A DNA stretch of 64,000 nt from Ectopseudomonas toyotomiensis. Its GTDB lineage: Bacteria; Pseudomonadota; Gammaproteobacteria; Pseudomonadales; Pseudomonadaceae. Under the pieces are notes generated by a model. The model saw only the letters and a list, made by a program, of their open reading frames with translations. It made no database searches and was not told the origin of the DNA. The stretch is from assembly GCF_900115695.1 (NCBI RefSeq), contig NZ_FOXK01000004.1:62001-126000 (forward strand). Direction: 5' to 3'. Positions 49,763 to 59,146 of this stretch are shown one piece after another (within the stretch, counting starts at the first letter, position 1; each line of letters opens with the position of its first letter). Both the position numbers and the translations under genes were made by a program.

Positions 49763-50135
49763 GGTCAATCCTTCAAAAAATGTGTTGGTTGAGCACCGAC
49801 TACCCACGCAATGCGTGCACGGATGCAGCGGCTGCGGGAGGCTTCCACTTTGACGGCGAGAATACGGCTGGGGCGAGGATTGACCGCGAGGAGGGGAGAT
49901 GTGGCGAACAGTTCGAGAGCATCGCGTGGGCCGGTTGGCTCGTGGAAACCTTGGGCACCTGCTGGGCTTTCGATCTGTCTGACGCTAAACGCTTCCCCGT
50001 CCCTCAGGACAACTTCGTTCCAGTCGCAACCTCGTCGTACGGCCTTGTGGGCTGTTGGGACACGGACCGCTGCGAAGTACTTCGCGGGCGGTCTGGAGAT
50101 CCTTTTCAGGACCCCTGGCTAGCGGGAGCGAGGCC
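49763..50135 (-). other. Long leader or untranslated region upstream of aceA
   Basis: About 370 bases lie between the predicted start of transcription and the aceA ATG, with no convincing gene. It contains a strong hairpin at 50065-50093 built on the perfect dyad GCGAAGTACTTCGC (50072-50085) extended by GACCGC/GCGGTC. It may be a regulated 5' leader or hold a small RNA. Confidence 0.4.
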
Positions 50136-50164
50136 ATCATGCCTCTGGGAAAATGCTTCGTCAA
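50136..50164 (-). promoter_or_regulatory. Candidate sigma-70 promoter of aceA
   Basis: On the minus strand TTGACG (50159-50164) and CATGAT (50136-50141) are separated by 17 bases. It lies just downstream of the large palindromic operator. Confidence 0.5.
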
Positions 50165-50170
50165 ACGTTT

Positions 50171-50196
50171 TGTAGTGGTTTTTTAAAACTACTACA
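50171..50196. promoter_or_regulatory. Palindromic operator upstream of aceA, RccR/HexR-like
   Basis: A 26-bp dyad with a single mismatched pair: TGTAGTGGTTTT on the left facing AAAACTACTACA on the right around TT. The TGTAGT...ACTACA ends resemble what I remember of RpiR-family (RccR/HexR) sites, and RccR controls aceA in Pseudomonas. The remaining 50197-50321 shows nothing further. Confidence 0.55.
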
Positions 50197-50321
50197 TATT
50201 CAGTAGACGACTGGCTGGTCACGCTCGGCAGCCCATGGGGTGGGCGTTTCAGGCATTTCGCGGGTTGCGTGAGTTGTCCATCGTTCTTGCGAGGGAAAGG
50301 GATTCGACTTTGGTCGGGGTG

Positions 50322-51131
50322 TCAGTCGATCGCTTCGACCTTCAGGCGCAGCGACATGTCCTCGCGGCCCTGGGTGGTGTGTCGACGCAACACGTCACGG
50401 CCGCTGGAGCTGGTTTCCTCGCTGACGCCACCCAAGGTAATCCACTCGCCGAGTCGGCCGCTGACGCGGGTATCGGTGCTTTGCACATCGATCACGCCGG
50501 GACGGCTGTTGCTGACGCGATCGCGTTGGCTGCTGATGGCAACGTGGACCAGTTCGCCAGAGAGGCTGGCCGTTACGTAGAAGCCGCGGGTCACGTCGCG
50601 GTACTGAGTATCCTGGTAAATCTGGCCGTAAGGACCGGTACTGGTGGTGGTCAGCGGCACGCTCTGGCCGACCTGAATCAGCGCTGGATAACCTTCGGTG
50701 GCCTGTACCTGCTGGGTGCCGCCGCCACGGCTGTCGGTGCTGCGGCGGATGATGCGCACCTGGTCGCGACCGTTCACTTCGCCGCGGCCGACCTGTACTC
50801 CGGCATTGCCGGCACTGAGCGTGCCATCGACGCGATAGCCGCGGTCGTTCTGGTAATTGCTGTCGGCGCTCTCCACGGTGATCAGCAGGCGACGCGGGCG
50901 GGTGTCGAGTTGCTGCAACAACACGCGCACTTCACCGATCTTGGCCGGTGACGCATTGACGATCAGTTGGTTGCCATAGGCGCTGACCTTGCCCTCGTTG
51001 CCGAGCATTGACTGCACCACGTCGAGTACGTCATCGGCAGTGCGGTAATTCAGTGGGATTACCTCGGTGGCCGCTTGCAGCGGCAGGCACAGGCCGAGAA
51101 GCAGGGCGGCGAACAGCGTGCGCAGGGTCAT
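50322..51131 (-). CDS. Secretin-like exported protein (truncated secretin architecture)
   Basis: A 269-residue exported protein with a signal peptide ending CLPLQA (about residue 20). Residues about 22-95 look like a secretin N-domain/NolW module (IPLNYRTADDVLDVVQSMLGNEGKVSAYGNQLIVNASPAKIGEVRVLLQQLDTRPRRLLITVE). The rest resembles the start of a secretin C-domain (VPLTTTSTGPYG, ending EDMSLRLKVEAID), but it is far shorter than a real type II/III secretin, with no full barrel. It is probably periplasmic and not a pore. The gene overlaps its upstream neighbour by four bases and is last in a four-gene run from roxA. No function is established to my knowledge. Confidence 0.7.
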   Translation of the reverse strand: MTLRTLFAALLLGLCLPLQAATEVIPLNYRTADDVLDVVQSMLGNEGKVSAYGNQLIVNASPAKIGEVRVLLQQLDTRPRRLLITVESADSNYQNDRGYRVDGTLSAGNAGVQVGRGEVNGRDQVRIIRRSTDSRGGGTQQVQATEGYPALIQVGQSVPLTTTSTGPYGQIYQDTQYRDVTRGFYVTASLSGELVHVAISSQRDRVSNSRPGVIDVQSTDTRVSGRLGEWITLGGVSEETSSSGRDVLRRHTTQGREDMSLRLKVEAID

Positions 51132-51769
51132 AGCAGAAAGCTCCGCAGATCAGGGTCGGTGATGCTGGTATCCCAGGCCTGGTCGAACTGGGTTTGGCGT
51201 TGGCGCACGCGCGCCGGATCGTTGTACAGGGCGTAGCCGGATTGTTGATCGAGTTCAGGCCGCACGAACAGGCCTCTGTCATCGGCGATCAGGAAGGCCA
51301 GTTCCTCACTGGCGTAATCCGGATTGAGTTTGCGGATATGCAGGTTGGAGGACAGTCGGCGTGACAGGGCGAGCAGGCGATGACCTTCCTTCACGGCGCG
51401 GGTCGGGTCGCGCAGCAGGATGCGCAGGCGCGCCCGAGGACTACTCAGCAGGAATCGGGTGCAGGCCTGCTGCATGCTGCTGTGGTGATAGAGCCAGGGC
51501 TCCAGGTCGTCGCTGTACAGGCACAGGTTGCGCTGCGCCTGCTGGATCAGCGCCAGGATGTGGGCTCGAGCCTGTTGGGGCTGGCTGAAACGCTCCAGAC
51601 GCTCGTGCTGGCCGAGTATGAACGGGGCCGGCTCCCATCGCGCCGCATCTGGCGTGATGGGCTCGGGGTTGTGCACGGTAAAACGCCCCGGCGACTCGAA
51701 TTCGATGGCTGCCAGCTCGATGGCTTCTGGCGTATCGATCGGTTCGACCGGGTCGTCTTTGTCGTTCAT
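51128..51769 (-). CDS. DUF7931-like protein with a phospholipase D-like fold, function unknown
   Basis: A 213-residue cytoplasmic protein without signal or membrane segment. The N-terminal 50 residues are acidic and Pro-rich. The remainder (PQQARAHILALIQQAQRNLCLYSDDLEPWLYHHSS, then RARLRILLRDPTRAV and FLIADDRGLFVRPEL) has the layout of one phospholipase D-like repeat, in which LYSDDLEPWLY and LLRDPTRA replace the catalytic HKD. I take it as an inactive or altered PLD-like domain. It is coupled to the secretin-like gene by overlap and to the GNAT gene by a gap of eight bases. Confidence 0.6.
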   Translation of the reverse strand: MNDKDDPVEPIDTPEAIELAAIEFESPGRFTVHNPEPITPDAARWEPAPFILGQHERLERFSQPQQARAHILALIQQAQRNLCLYSDDLEPWLYHHSSMQQACTRFLLSSPRARLRILLRDPTRAVKEGHRLLALSRRLSSNLHIRKLNPDYASEELAFLIADDRGLFVRPELDQQSGYALYNDPARVRQRQTQFDQAWDTSITDPDLRSFLL

Positions 51770-51777
51770 TTCGGTCT

Positions 51778-52203
51778 CTACTGGCTGGTGCGCACCATAT
51801 CCACGTGCGGTATGCCGGCGTCGAGGTACTCGTCGCTGACAATCCTGAAGCCTAGCCTTTCATAGAACGGCGTGGCGTGCACCTGAGCGGTGAGCATTTG
51901 CTGATGCAGGCCGCGTTTTTCCGCTTCGGCGATCACTGCCTGCATCAGTTTTTCGCCGACCTTGAGGCCGCGCCAGTCCTTGAGTACCGAAACGCGACCG
52001 ATATGGCCATCGGGTAGCAGGCGTGCGGTACCCACCGGGTAATCACCTTCCTCGGCGAGAAAGTGCACGGCGTCGGTATCCTCGGCGTCCCATTCCAGCT
52101 CCGGCGGTACCGATTGCTCGGCGACGAATACGCTATCGCGGATGCGACGAAGCTCGGCATTGTCCCTATGCCAGTCCGCGACACGGACAGTGATCTCACT
52201 CAT
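51778..52203 (-). CDS. GNAT-family N-acetyltransferase, ElaA/YjcF-like
   Basis: A 141-residue GNAT enzyme. The ATG at 52201-52203 lies inside the end of roxA (eight-base overlap), giving MSEITVRVADWHRDNAELRR. The YjcF-type start IRDSVFVAEQSVPPELEWD is followed by AVHFLAEEGDYPVGTARLLPDGHIGRVSVLKDWRGLKVGEKLMQAVIAEAEKRG, the acetyl-CoA motif, and by LTAQVHATPFYERLGFRIV. Acceptor unknown. Tight coupling to a ribosomal oxygenase gene invites the idea of a translation-related acceptor, but this is speculation. Confidence 0.85.
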   Translation of the reverse strand: MSEITVRVADWHRDNAELRRIRDSVFVAEQSVPPELEWDAEDTDAVHFLAEEGDYPVGTARLLPDGHIGRVSVLKDWRGLKVGEKLMQAVIAEAEKRGLHQQMLTAQVHATPFYERLGFRIVSDEYLDAGIPHVDMVRTSQ

Positions 52204-53362
52204 CGGCAAATCCCAGGCTGCCTTGCTTGACCAGTTCCCATAGCAGGGTACGCCCCTCGTCGTCGGCCAGCCAGGCGCCGAGGTTTTCCACATGTAACGC
52301 ATCGGCGCTGCAGATCAGCTTCAACAGCTCGCGCTGGCGGGCGGAAACCAGGCGGCTCTGGCCGCTGGCGAACAGCACCAGGTCTTCGCCGACTTCCGAC
52401 CAGGCCATGCGCGCGCTGGGGTTGCGGATGAGGATCGCGCCATCTTCCAGTGCGCCGAGGAAGTCCTCTTCCTCGATCTCGATGCCGGCAACCAGCTCGG
52501 GGTACTTGGGCTCGGTCATGAACTGGCCGAACCAGGTCATCAGCAGGCGTTCGTCACTCATGTGCTCATTGAGCAGGGCCTTGAGGCGCTCCAGGGCGTC
52601 GCGCTGAATCTGGTTGGGATCCTCGCTCGGCTGGATGTCGGCATCGCTGTAACGCTCTTCGTCGGGCAGGAACTGGCCGAGGAAGTCGGTGAAATGGGTC
52701 AGTACTTCGGCGGCGCTCGGCGCGCGGAAGCCCACGGAATAGGTCATGCAATCATCCTCAGCGGTGCCACAGTGGGCGAGGCATGGCGGCAGGTAGAGCA
52801 TGTCGCCGGGTGCCAGCACCCATTCATCGGTTGGTTCGAATTGAGCCAGGATCTTCAGATCGGCGTGGGGGAGCAGCGGGCTGTCGGCATCGCACATCTG
52901 GCCAATTTGCCAGCGGCGATGGCCATGAGCCTGCAGCAGGAATACGTCGTAGTTGTCGAAATGCGGGCCGACGCCGCCACCGGGGGCGGCGAAGCTGATC
53001 ATCAGGTCGTCGATGCGCCACTTGGGCAGGAACTTGAAGTCTTCCAGCAGTTCGGCCACTTCCGGAACGAACTGATCGACGGTCTGGACCAGCAGGGTCC
53101 AGTCGCGCTCGGGCAGATTCTGAAAGGTGTCTTCGTTGAACGGGCCGCGCTGCAGTTCCCAGGGGCGCTCGCCATGCTCGATCACCAGGCGCGACTCGAC
53201 TTCTTCTTCCAGTGCCAGACCGGCCAGTTCGTCCGGGCTGATCGGGCTTTCGAAGTCGGTAATGGCCTGACGCACCAGTAGCGGTTTCTTCTGCCAGTAG
53301 TCGCGCAGGAATTCACGGGCTGTGAGGCCACCCAGCAATTGCAGCGGAGTATCAGGATTCAT
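52196..53362 (-). CDS. roxA: 50S ribosomal protein L16 arginine hydroxylase (JmjC ribosomal oxygenase)
   Basis: A 388-residue JmjC/cupin 2-oxoglutarate- and Fe(II)-dependent oxygenase of the YcfD/RoxA type, which hydroxylates an arginine of ribosomal protein L16. Iron ligands are His134 and Asp136 (VGPHFDNYDVFLLQ) and His197 (PPCLAHCGT). The N-terminus has the typical FLRDYWQKKPLLVRQA. The C-terminal dimerisation and winged-helix parts follow (about 210-388). Length is near E. coli YcfD (373). It is the first gene of roxA-GNAT-DUF7931-secretin-like. The purB terminator lies upstream. Confidence 0.92.
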   Translation of the reverse strand: MNPDTPLQLLGGLTAREFLRDYWQKKPLLVRQAITDFESPISPDELAGLALEEEVESRLVIEHGERPWELQRGPFNEDTFQNLPERDWTLLVQTVDQFVPEVAELLEDFKFLPKWRIDDLMISFAAPGGGVGPHFDNYDVFLLQAHGHRRWQIGQMCDADSPLLPHADLKILAQFEPTDEWVLAPGDMLYLPPCLAHCGTAEDDCMTYSVGFRAPSAAEVLTHFTDFLGQFLPDEERYSDADIQPSEDPNQIQRDALERLKALLNEHMSDERLLMTWFGQFMTEPKYPELVAGIEIEEEDFLGALEDGAILIRNPSARMAWSEVGEDLVLFASGQSRLVSARQRELLKLICSADALHVENLGAWLADDEGRTLLWELVKQGSLGFADE

Positions 53363-53401
53363 CAGTAAGCCCTTGAAATAGATAAAAACCTTAAAACAAA
53401 A

Positions 53402-53422
53402 ACGCCCGGCTCAGCCGGGCGT
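53402..53422 (-). terminator. Rho-independent terminator of purB
   Basis: ACGCCCGGC and GCCGGGCGT form a nine-base stem around TCA, followed on the minus strand by TTTTGTTTT. Confidence 0.9.
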
Positions 53423-53440
53423 CCTCGAGGCTGGTGTCGC

Positions 53441-54931
<1,491 letters not shown>

Positions 54932-54959
54932 TCATACATGAAAACCAGCGCTTGGCCGC

Positions 54960-55823
54960 CTATGCCCTGCGTCTTGCGACCGATAACAGACTGGCGGCGA
55001 AGATCAATGCTGCACCGAGCAGCGAAAGCGTGTCTGGCGTCTCGCCCCAGAGCAGCCAGGCAATGATGCCGGCGAAGACGATGGCCAGATAAGCCACCGG
55101 GCCGATCAGCCCGGGCGGTGCCAGGCCGTAGGCACGTGACATGATCACTTGGCTGGCGGTGGCCAGCAGGCCGATGCCCAGCAGCCAGCTCAGTTGCGTG
55201 GAGTCGAGCGGTTGCCAGCTCCAGGTCAACGGAATGGCGGAGAACAGTGCACTGAACAGCGAGAAATAGAAGACGATGCGCGTGGCCGGTTCGCTGTCGC
55301 TCATTTCGCGGATGGAGACGAAGGCGAAGGCGGCCAGCAGGCTGGCGGCCAGGCCAAACAGCGCGGGCCCCTCGAACAGGGCGGCGCTGGGCTTGGCCAC
55401 CAGCAGTACCCCGCACAGGCCGATCAGGCTGCTGATCAGCATACGCCGCGTCAGCGGCTCCTTGAGCCAGATATGTGCGATCAGCGGGGTAAACACCGGC
55501 GCCGAATAGGTGAACAGCATGGCGTCGGCCAGTGGCAGGTGGGCGATGGCGTAGAAGAAGCAGTACATCGCCGCCAGGCCGTAGGTGGTGCGCCACAGAT
55601 GGGATTTCAGCCGTGTCGTGCGCAGAGGACGAACACCGCGTACCAGCAGCAGCGGCAGAAAGAACAGCACGCCGACCAGATTGCGGAAGAACACCACCGA
55701 CTCGTTGTTGACGCTGGCGGATATCTCGCGAATGCCGACCCCGGTAAAGGCGAACAGCAGCGCCGAGAGCGCCAGCAGCAGGGCACCCTGAAGGGGTTTT
55801 ACGCTGCGGCTGGCGGGCTCCAT
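54960..55823 (-). CDS. EamA-family (DMT superfamily) transporter
   Basis: A 287-residue inner-membrane protein with ten predicted helices made of two EamA repeats (about 12-140 and 148-285). Family patterns are GVGIREISASVNNESVVFFRNLVGVLFFLPLLL and the YSAPVFTPLIAHIWLKEPLTRRMLISSLIGLCGVLLV pair at the end of repeat one, matched by AYLAIVFAGIIAWLLWGETPDTLSLLGAALIFAAS in repeat two. The substrate is unknown; metabolite export is usual. It begins two bases after hflD ends, so it is probably co-transcribed with mnmA-hflD. Confidence 0.85.
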   Translation of the reverse strand: MEPASRSVKPLQGALLLALSALLFAFTGVGIREISASVNNESVVFFRNLVGVLFFLPLLLVRGVRPLRTTRLKSHLWRTTYGLAAMYCFFYAIAHLPLADAMLFTYSAPVFTPLIAHIWLKEPLTRRMLISSLIGLCGVLLVAKPSAALFEGPALFGLAASLLAAFAFVSIREMSDSEPATRIVFYFSLFSALFSAIPLTWSWQPLDSTQLSWLLGIGLLATASQVIMSRAYGLAPPGLIGPVAYLAIVFAGIIAWLLWGETPDTLSLLGAALIFAASLLSVARRRA

Positions 55824-55825
55824 GG

Positions 55826-56446
55826 TCAGCTTCGCGTCAGTTCGTAGAGTTCTTTGAGCAGCTTGCTGCGGCTGAACACCAACTGCCAGCGGTGGCCGCC
55901 GAGCTGACGCCAGAGGCGCGCCGAGCGGATGCCGGCAAGCAGCAGGGCGCGGATTTTTGCCGCGTTGTTCGGCTGCTGCAGGAAGCGCATGTCGCCGTGC
56001 ACCTGAATGCGCTGGCGGAAGGTGCTGATGGTGTCCTGGTACAGGCCGCCGCAGGCGGCGATGACGTTGTCATGGACCAGGCCGAAATGCTCGACCTGTT
56101 GCTGGATCTGATCCAGCCGGCTGCCCATCACCTGCAGCATGTCGCTGCGCTTGTCCAGTTGCCGCTCCAGGCCGATCATCGCCAGCGCATAGCGCAGCGG
56201 CTCGCGCTGCAGAGCGGATGGATTACGTTCCAGCGAGCTGATCAGGGCGCGGTAACCGTCACGCAGGTTGAGGTCGTCGCCGCCGTATACGTCCAGCGTG
56301 CTTTTCGGATCGCGCACCAGCAGGCTGCCCAGCATGCAGCCCATAGAGGCTTCGCTGACCTGGCCGGTGCGGGCGATCTTGTCGGCCAGTACGGCGGCTT
56401 CGAATACGGCGCCGAGGGCAACCAGTTGCTCCTGCAGCGGGCTCAT
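55826..56446 (-). CDS. hflD: High frequency lysogenization protein HflD
   Basis: A 206-residue HflD (YcfC) family helical protein. In E. coli it binds phage lambda CII and sits at the inner membrane; its housekeeping role is unclear. Family blocks include [62 protein letters not shown] and [33 protein letters not shown]. The ATG at 56444-56446 overlaps the mnmA stop by four bases; a longer frame upstream is rejected. The order mnmA-hflD-(EamA)-purB mirrors E. coli mnmA-hflD-purB. Confidence 0.95.
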   Translation of the reverse strand: MSPLQEQLVALGAVFEAAVLADKIARTGQVSEASMGCMLGSLLVRDPKSTLDVYGGDDLNLRDGYRALISSLERNPSALQREPLRYALAMIGLERQLDKRSDMLQVMGSRLDQIQQQVEHFGLVHDNVIAACGGLYQDTISTFRQRIQVHGDMRFLQQPNNAAKIRALLLAGIRSARLWRQLGGHRWQLVFSRSKLLKELYELTRS

Positions 56447-57555
56447 CGGGCGTCCTCGTACCAGGCTTCTGCGGTTTCGATCACGCCGCCGCCGAGGCAC
56501 ACCTCACCGTCATAGAACACCACGGACTGACCCGGGGTGACGGCGCGCTGCGGCTCGTCGAACACGGCGCGATAGCCGTTCTCGGTCTTCTCCAGGGTGC
56601 AGTGCTGATCGCTCTGGCGGTAGCGCACCTTGGCCGTGAGGCGGAGCGGCGTGCTCAGGTCCACGGGGTTGACCCAGTAGATGTCCGAGGCGAGCAGGGC
56701 GCGGGAGAACAGCCAGGGGTGTTCGTTGCCTTGGCCGACGATCAGCACGTTGCGCGTCAGGTCCTTGCGCAGCACGTACCAGGGATCGTCGCCGGCGTCC
56801 TTGAGACCGCCGATACCGAGGCCCTGGCGCTGACCGATGGTGTGGTACATCAGGCCGTGGTGGCGGCCGATGACCTGGCCGTCAGTGGTTTCGATGTCAC
56901 CCGGCTGCGCCGGCAGGTACTGCTTGAGGAAGTCGCTGAAGCGGCGCTCGCCGATGAAGCAGATACCGGTGGAGTCCTTCTTCTTCGCCGTGGCCAGCTC
57001 GTACTTCTCGGCAATGGCGCGCACCTGCGGCTTTTCCAGTTCACCGACCGGGAACAGGGTCCTGGCGATCTGCTCGCCGCCGACGGCATGCAGGAAGTAG
57101 CTCTGGTCCTTGTTCGGGTCCAGACCCTTGAGCAGCTCGGTACGGCCATCGATATCACGGCGACGCACGTAGTGGCCGGTGGCGATCAGGTCGGCGCCGA
57201 GGCTCAGGGCGTAGTCGAGGAAGGCTTTGAACTTGATCTCGCGGTTACACAGGATATCCGGGTTCGGCGTCCGTCCGGCCTTGTATTCGGCCAGGAAGTG
57301 CTCGAACACGTTGTCCCAGTATTCTGCGGCGAAGTTGGCGGTGTGCAGCTTGATGCCGATGCGATCGCATACGGCCTGGGCGTCGGCCAGGTCGTCCATG
57401 GCGGTGCAGTACTCGGTGCCGTCGTCTTCGTCCCAGTTCTTCATGAACAGGCCTTCGACCTGGTAACCCTGCTCCATCAACAGCAGGGCGGAAACGGACG
57501 AGTCGACGCCGCCGGACATGCCGACGATCACGCGTTGGGTGCTAGGTGCTTGCAT
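56443..57555 (-). CDS. mnmA: tRNA-specific 2-thiouridylase MnmA
   Basis: A 370-residue MnmA, which installs sulfur at position 2 of wobble uridine 34 in tRNA for Lys, Glu and Gln. The ATP-pyrophosphatase loop is SGGVDSS (residues 14-20). Catalytic Cys103 lies in [12 protein letters not shown] and Cys199 in [10 protein letters not shown], at E. coli spacing. In E. coli and, as I recall, most Pseudomonas, nudJ lies directly upstream. Here the mevalonate block intervenes, so the gene must use a promoter in the 88-bp spacer or read-through from the MocR gene. Confidence 0.97.
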   Translation of the reverse strand: MQAPSTQRVIVGMSGGVDSSVSALLLMEQGYQVEGLFMKNWDEDDGTEYCTAMDDLADAQAVCDRIGIKLHTANFAAEYWDNVFEHFLAEYKAGRTPNPDILCNREIKFKAFLDYALSLGADLIATGHYVRRRDIDGRTELLKGLDPNKDQSYFLHAVGGEQIARTLFPVGELEKPQVRAIAEKYELATAKKKDSTGICFIGERRFSDFLKQYLPAQPGDIETTDGQVIGRHHGLMYHTIGQRQGLGIGGLKDAGDDPWYVLRKDLTRNVLIVGQGNEHPWLFSRALLASDIYWVNPVDLSTPLRLTAKVRYRQSDQHCTLEKTENGYRAVFDEPQRAVTPGQSVVFYDGEVCLGGGVIETAEAWYEDAR

Positions 57556-57601
57556 GGGAATCTGCGAGTGAAGCCTGAAAAGTTGCCGAGTCTACCAGAA
57601 A

Positions 57602-57626
57602 GCCTGCGCCCGTTCAGTGCGCAGGC
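57602..57626 (-). terminator. Probable terminator of the MocR-type gene
   Basis: GCCTGCGC and GCGCAGGC pair around a nine-base loop, followed on the minus strand by TTTCT. It lies 18 bases past the MocR stop codon and upstream of mnmA. Confidence 0.6.
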
Positions 57627-57643
57627 GAGAGCGACTGTCGTTC

Positions 57644-59029
57644 TTATCCTGCTAGCCCCAGGTGCATGAGGCTGCGGCGAAAGGCCGGATCGTCCAGGTA
57701 GGCGACATTGAGCCGCGTCCAGGCCACGGGCATCTGCCGATCGACCGCGAAGATCGAGCCCGGCGCAAGCATCACGCCCTGGCTCAGGCATTGGCGGGTG
57801 AGGGTATTGGCATCATCTGCCCCAGGAAAACGAGCCCACAGATAGAGGCTCTGTTCGGGCCGGCAGAACACCTCGGCGCCCAAACCGTCGAGTACCGCCA
57901 GACCGCGTTGCGTGGCAGCGCGCAAGCGTTCCTGAAGGCGCGACAGGTGGCGCAGGAAGTGCCCTTCGGCGAGGATCACGTCGATGGTGCGCTCACTGTA
58001 CTCGGCGCCGCTGTTGTGCAGCAGCATCTTCAGGTCGGCCAGTTCCTCGATGCGTTTCTTGCTGCCGGCGATGAAGCCGACGCGCAAGGCGGCGGAAATC
58101 GATTTGGAGAAACTGCCCAGGTACAGGGTGCGCTCGGACTGGTCCAGGGCCGTCAGCTTTATCGCCGAGCTGGGTTTGAAGTCGGCCATGGCGTCGTTCT
58201 CCACCAGCAGCAGGTCATGCGCTTCTGCAAGCTGCAGCAACTGGTGCGCCTTGGCTGGGGACAGATCGGAGCCGGTCGGGTTGTGGCCCACGGATTGGAG
58301 GAAGAACAGTTTGGGGCGGTGCTTCTTCAGCTGGCGTTCCAGCGTATCCAGGTCCGGGCCATCAGCCTCTCGCGCAATGCCGAGCATGCGCGCCCCTTGT
58401 AGTTGCAGCTTGCCGAACAAGGGATAGTAGCCAGGGTCCTCGACCAGTACCGTGTCGCCGGGGGCCACGTAGCGACGGATGATCAGGTCCATTGCATGGT
58501 TGGCGCCCAGGGTGGTCACCAGTTGTCGTGGTGACACGGCAATCTGGTAGTCCGCCAGCTTCTGCACCAGGCGTTGGCGCAGGTCGGGATTGCCCAGCCG
58601 TGTTCCGTAGCGAAACAGGGTCGAGACGCCACCGCGCACCACTTGCCGGTGGAATTTGTCCAGGCGCATGTCCATCAGCCATTCAATCGGCGGAAATCCT
58701 TCACCCAGGTGTGAATGGCCTGGGTCGCGCACGAACTGCTGGCGCATCATCCAGATGGTGTCCAGCGCCCGGGTGTAAGGCTCTGGTTCGTCATCCTCCT
58801 TGCGCGCTTTGAGGTTCTTGCAGACGAAGAACCCCTTGCCATGCCGGGCTTCTACCAGCCCTTGCGATGCCAGGTGTTCGTAAGCGGTGATTACGGTGTT
58901 CTTGGCGTACCCATGCAGGCGCATGTACTCGCGTAACGAGGGCAGTTTGTTGCCCTCTTGCAGGGCGCCTTCGGCTATCTGCCTGGCAATGGCGTCGGCC
59001 ACTCTTTGCGCAAGGGTTTGTCTGGGCAT
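57644..59029 (-). CDS. MocR-type (GntR plus aminotransferase) transcriptional regulator
   Basis: A 461-residue MocR-family regulator. The N-terminal GntR winged helix covers residues about 1-70 (LAQRVADAIARQIAEGALQEGNKLPSLREYMRLHGYAKNTVITAYEHLASQGLVEARHGKGFFV). The C-terminal fold-type I aminotransferase-like domain runs about 105-461. PLP-site features are intact: HNPTG at 249-253, ENDAMAD for the ring Asp, and Lys309 in SFSKS. The effector is therefore PLP or a PLP adduct. Divergent transcription from mvaA, across a 117-bp spacer with TGTA/TACA half-sites, makes it the likely regulator of the mevalonate operon. MocR regulators usually sense amino acids or amines, so the inducer is an open question. 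Confidence 0.9.
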   Translation of the reverse strand: MPRQTLAQRVADAIARQIAEGALQEGNKLPSLREYMRLHGYAKNTVITAYEHLASQGLVEARHGKGFFVCKNLKARKEDDEPEPYTRALDTIWMMRQQFVRDPGHSHLGEGFPPIEWLMDMRLDKFHRQVVRGGVSTLFRYGTRLGNPDLRQRLVQKLADYQIAVSPRQLVTTLGANHAMDLIIRRYVAPGDTVLVEDPGYYPLFGKLQLQGARMLGIAREADGPDLDTLERQLKKHRPKLFFLQSVGHNPTGSDLSPAKAHQLLQLAEAHDLLLVENDAMADFKPSSAIKLTALDQSERTLYLGSFSKSISAALRVGFIAGSKKRIEELADLKMLLHNSGAEYSERTIDVILAEGHFLRHLSRLQERLRAATQRGLAVLDGLGAEVFCRPEQSLYLWARFPGADDANTLTRQCLSQGVMLAPGSIFAVDRQMPVAWTRLNVAYLDDPAFRRSLMHLGLAG

Positions 59030-59044
59030 GGCGAAAAGGTCGTG

Positions 59045-59096
59045 GGTACATGGGTGAAGTGTCTGGGCAAACTGTACCTTTTTTCATGGATACAGT
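59045..59096. promoter_or_regulatory. Candidate MocR operator in the divergent MocR-mvaA spacer
   Basis: Three related half-sites occur: GGTACA (59045-59050), ACTGTACC (59071-59078) and TACAGT (59091-59096). ACTGTA/TACAGT form an inverted pair 14 bases apart, and GGTACA/TGTACC a wider one. GATAGT downstream could be the mvaA -10. Confidence 0.45.
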
Positions 59097-59146
59097 GCGG
59101 ATAGTGTTTCGCAACCAAGAACAAACGACTCCAAGAGAGCTCCCCG

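Noticed and set aside
47948..49792. 614-codon plus-strand frame across aceA
   Set aside because: It covers the isocitrate lyase gene, which has full family conservation; the antisense translation shows no recognisable domain.
49753..50175. Possible 140-codon plus-strand gene in the aceA leader
   Set aside because: No ribosome binding site, Cys/Trp-rich low-quality translation, and it overlaps the aceA promoter and start region.
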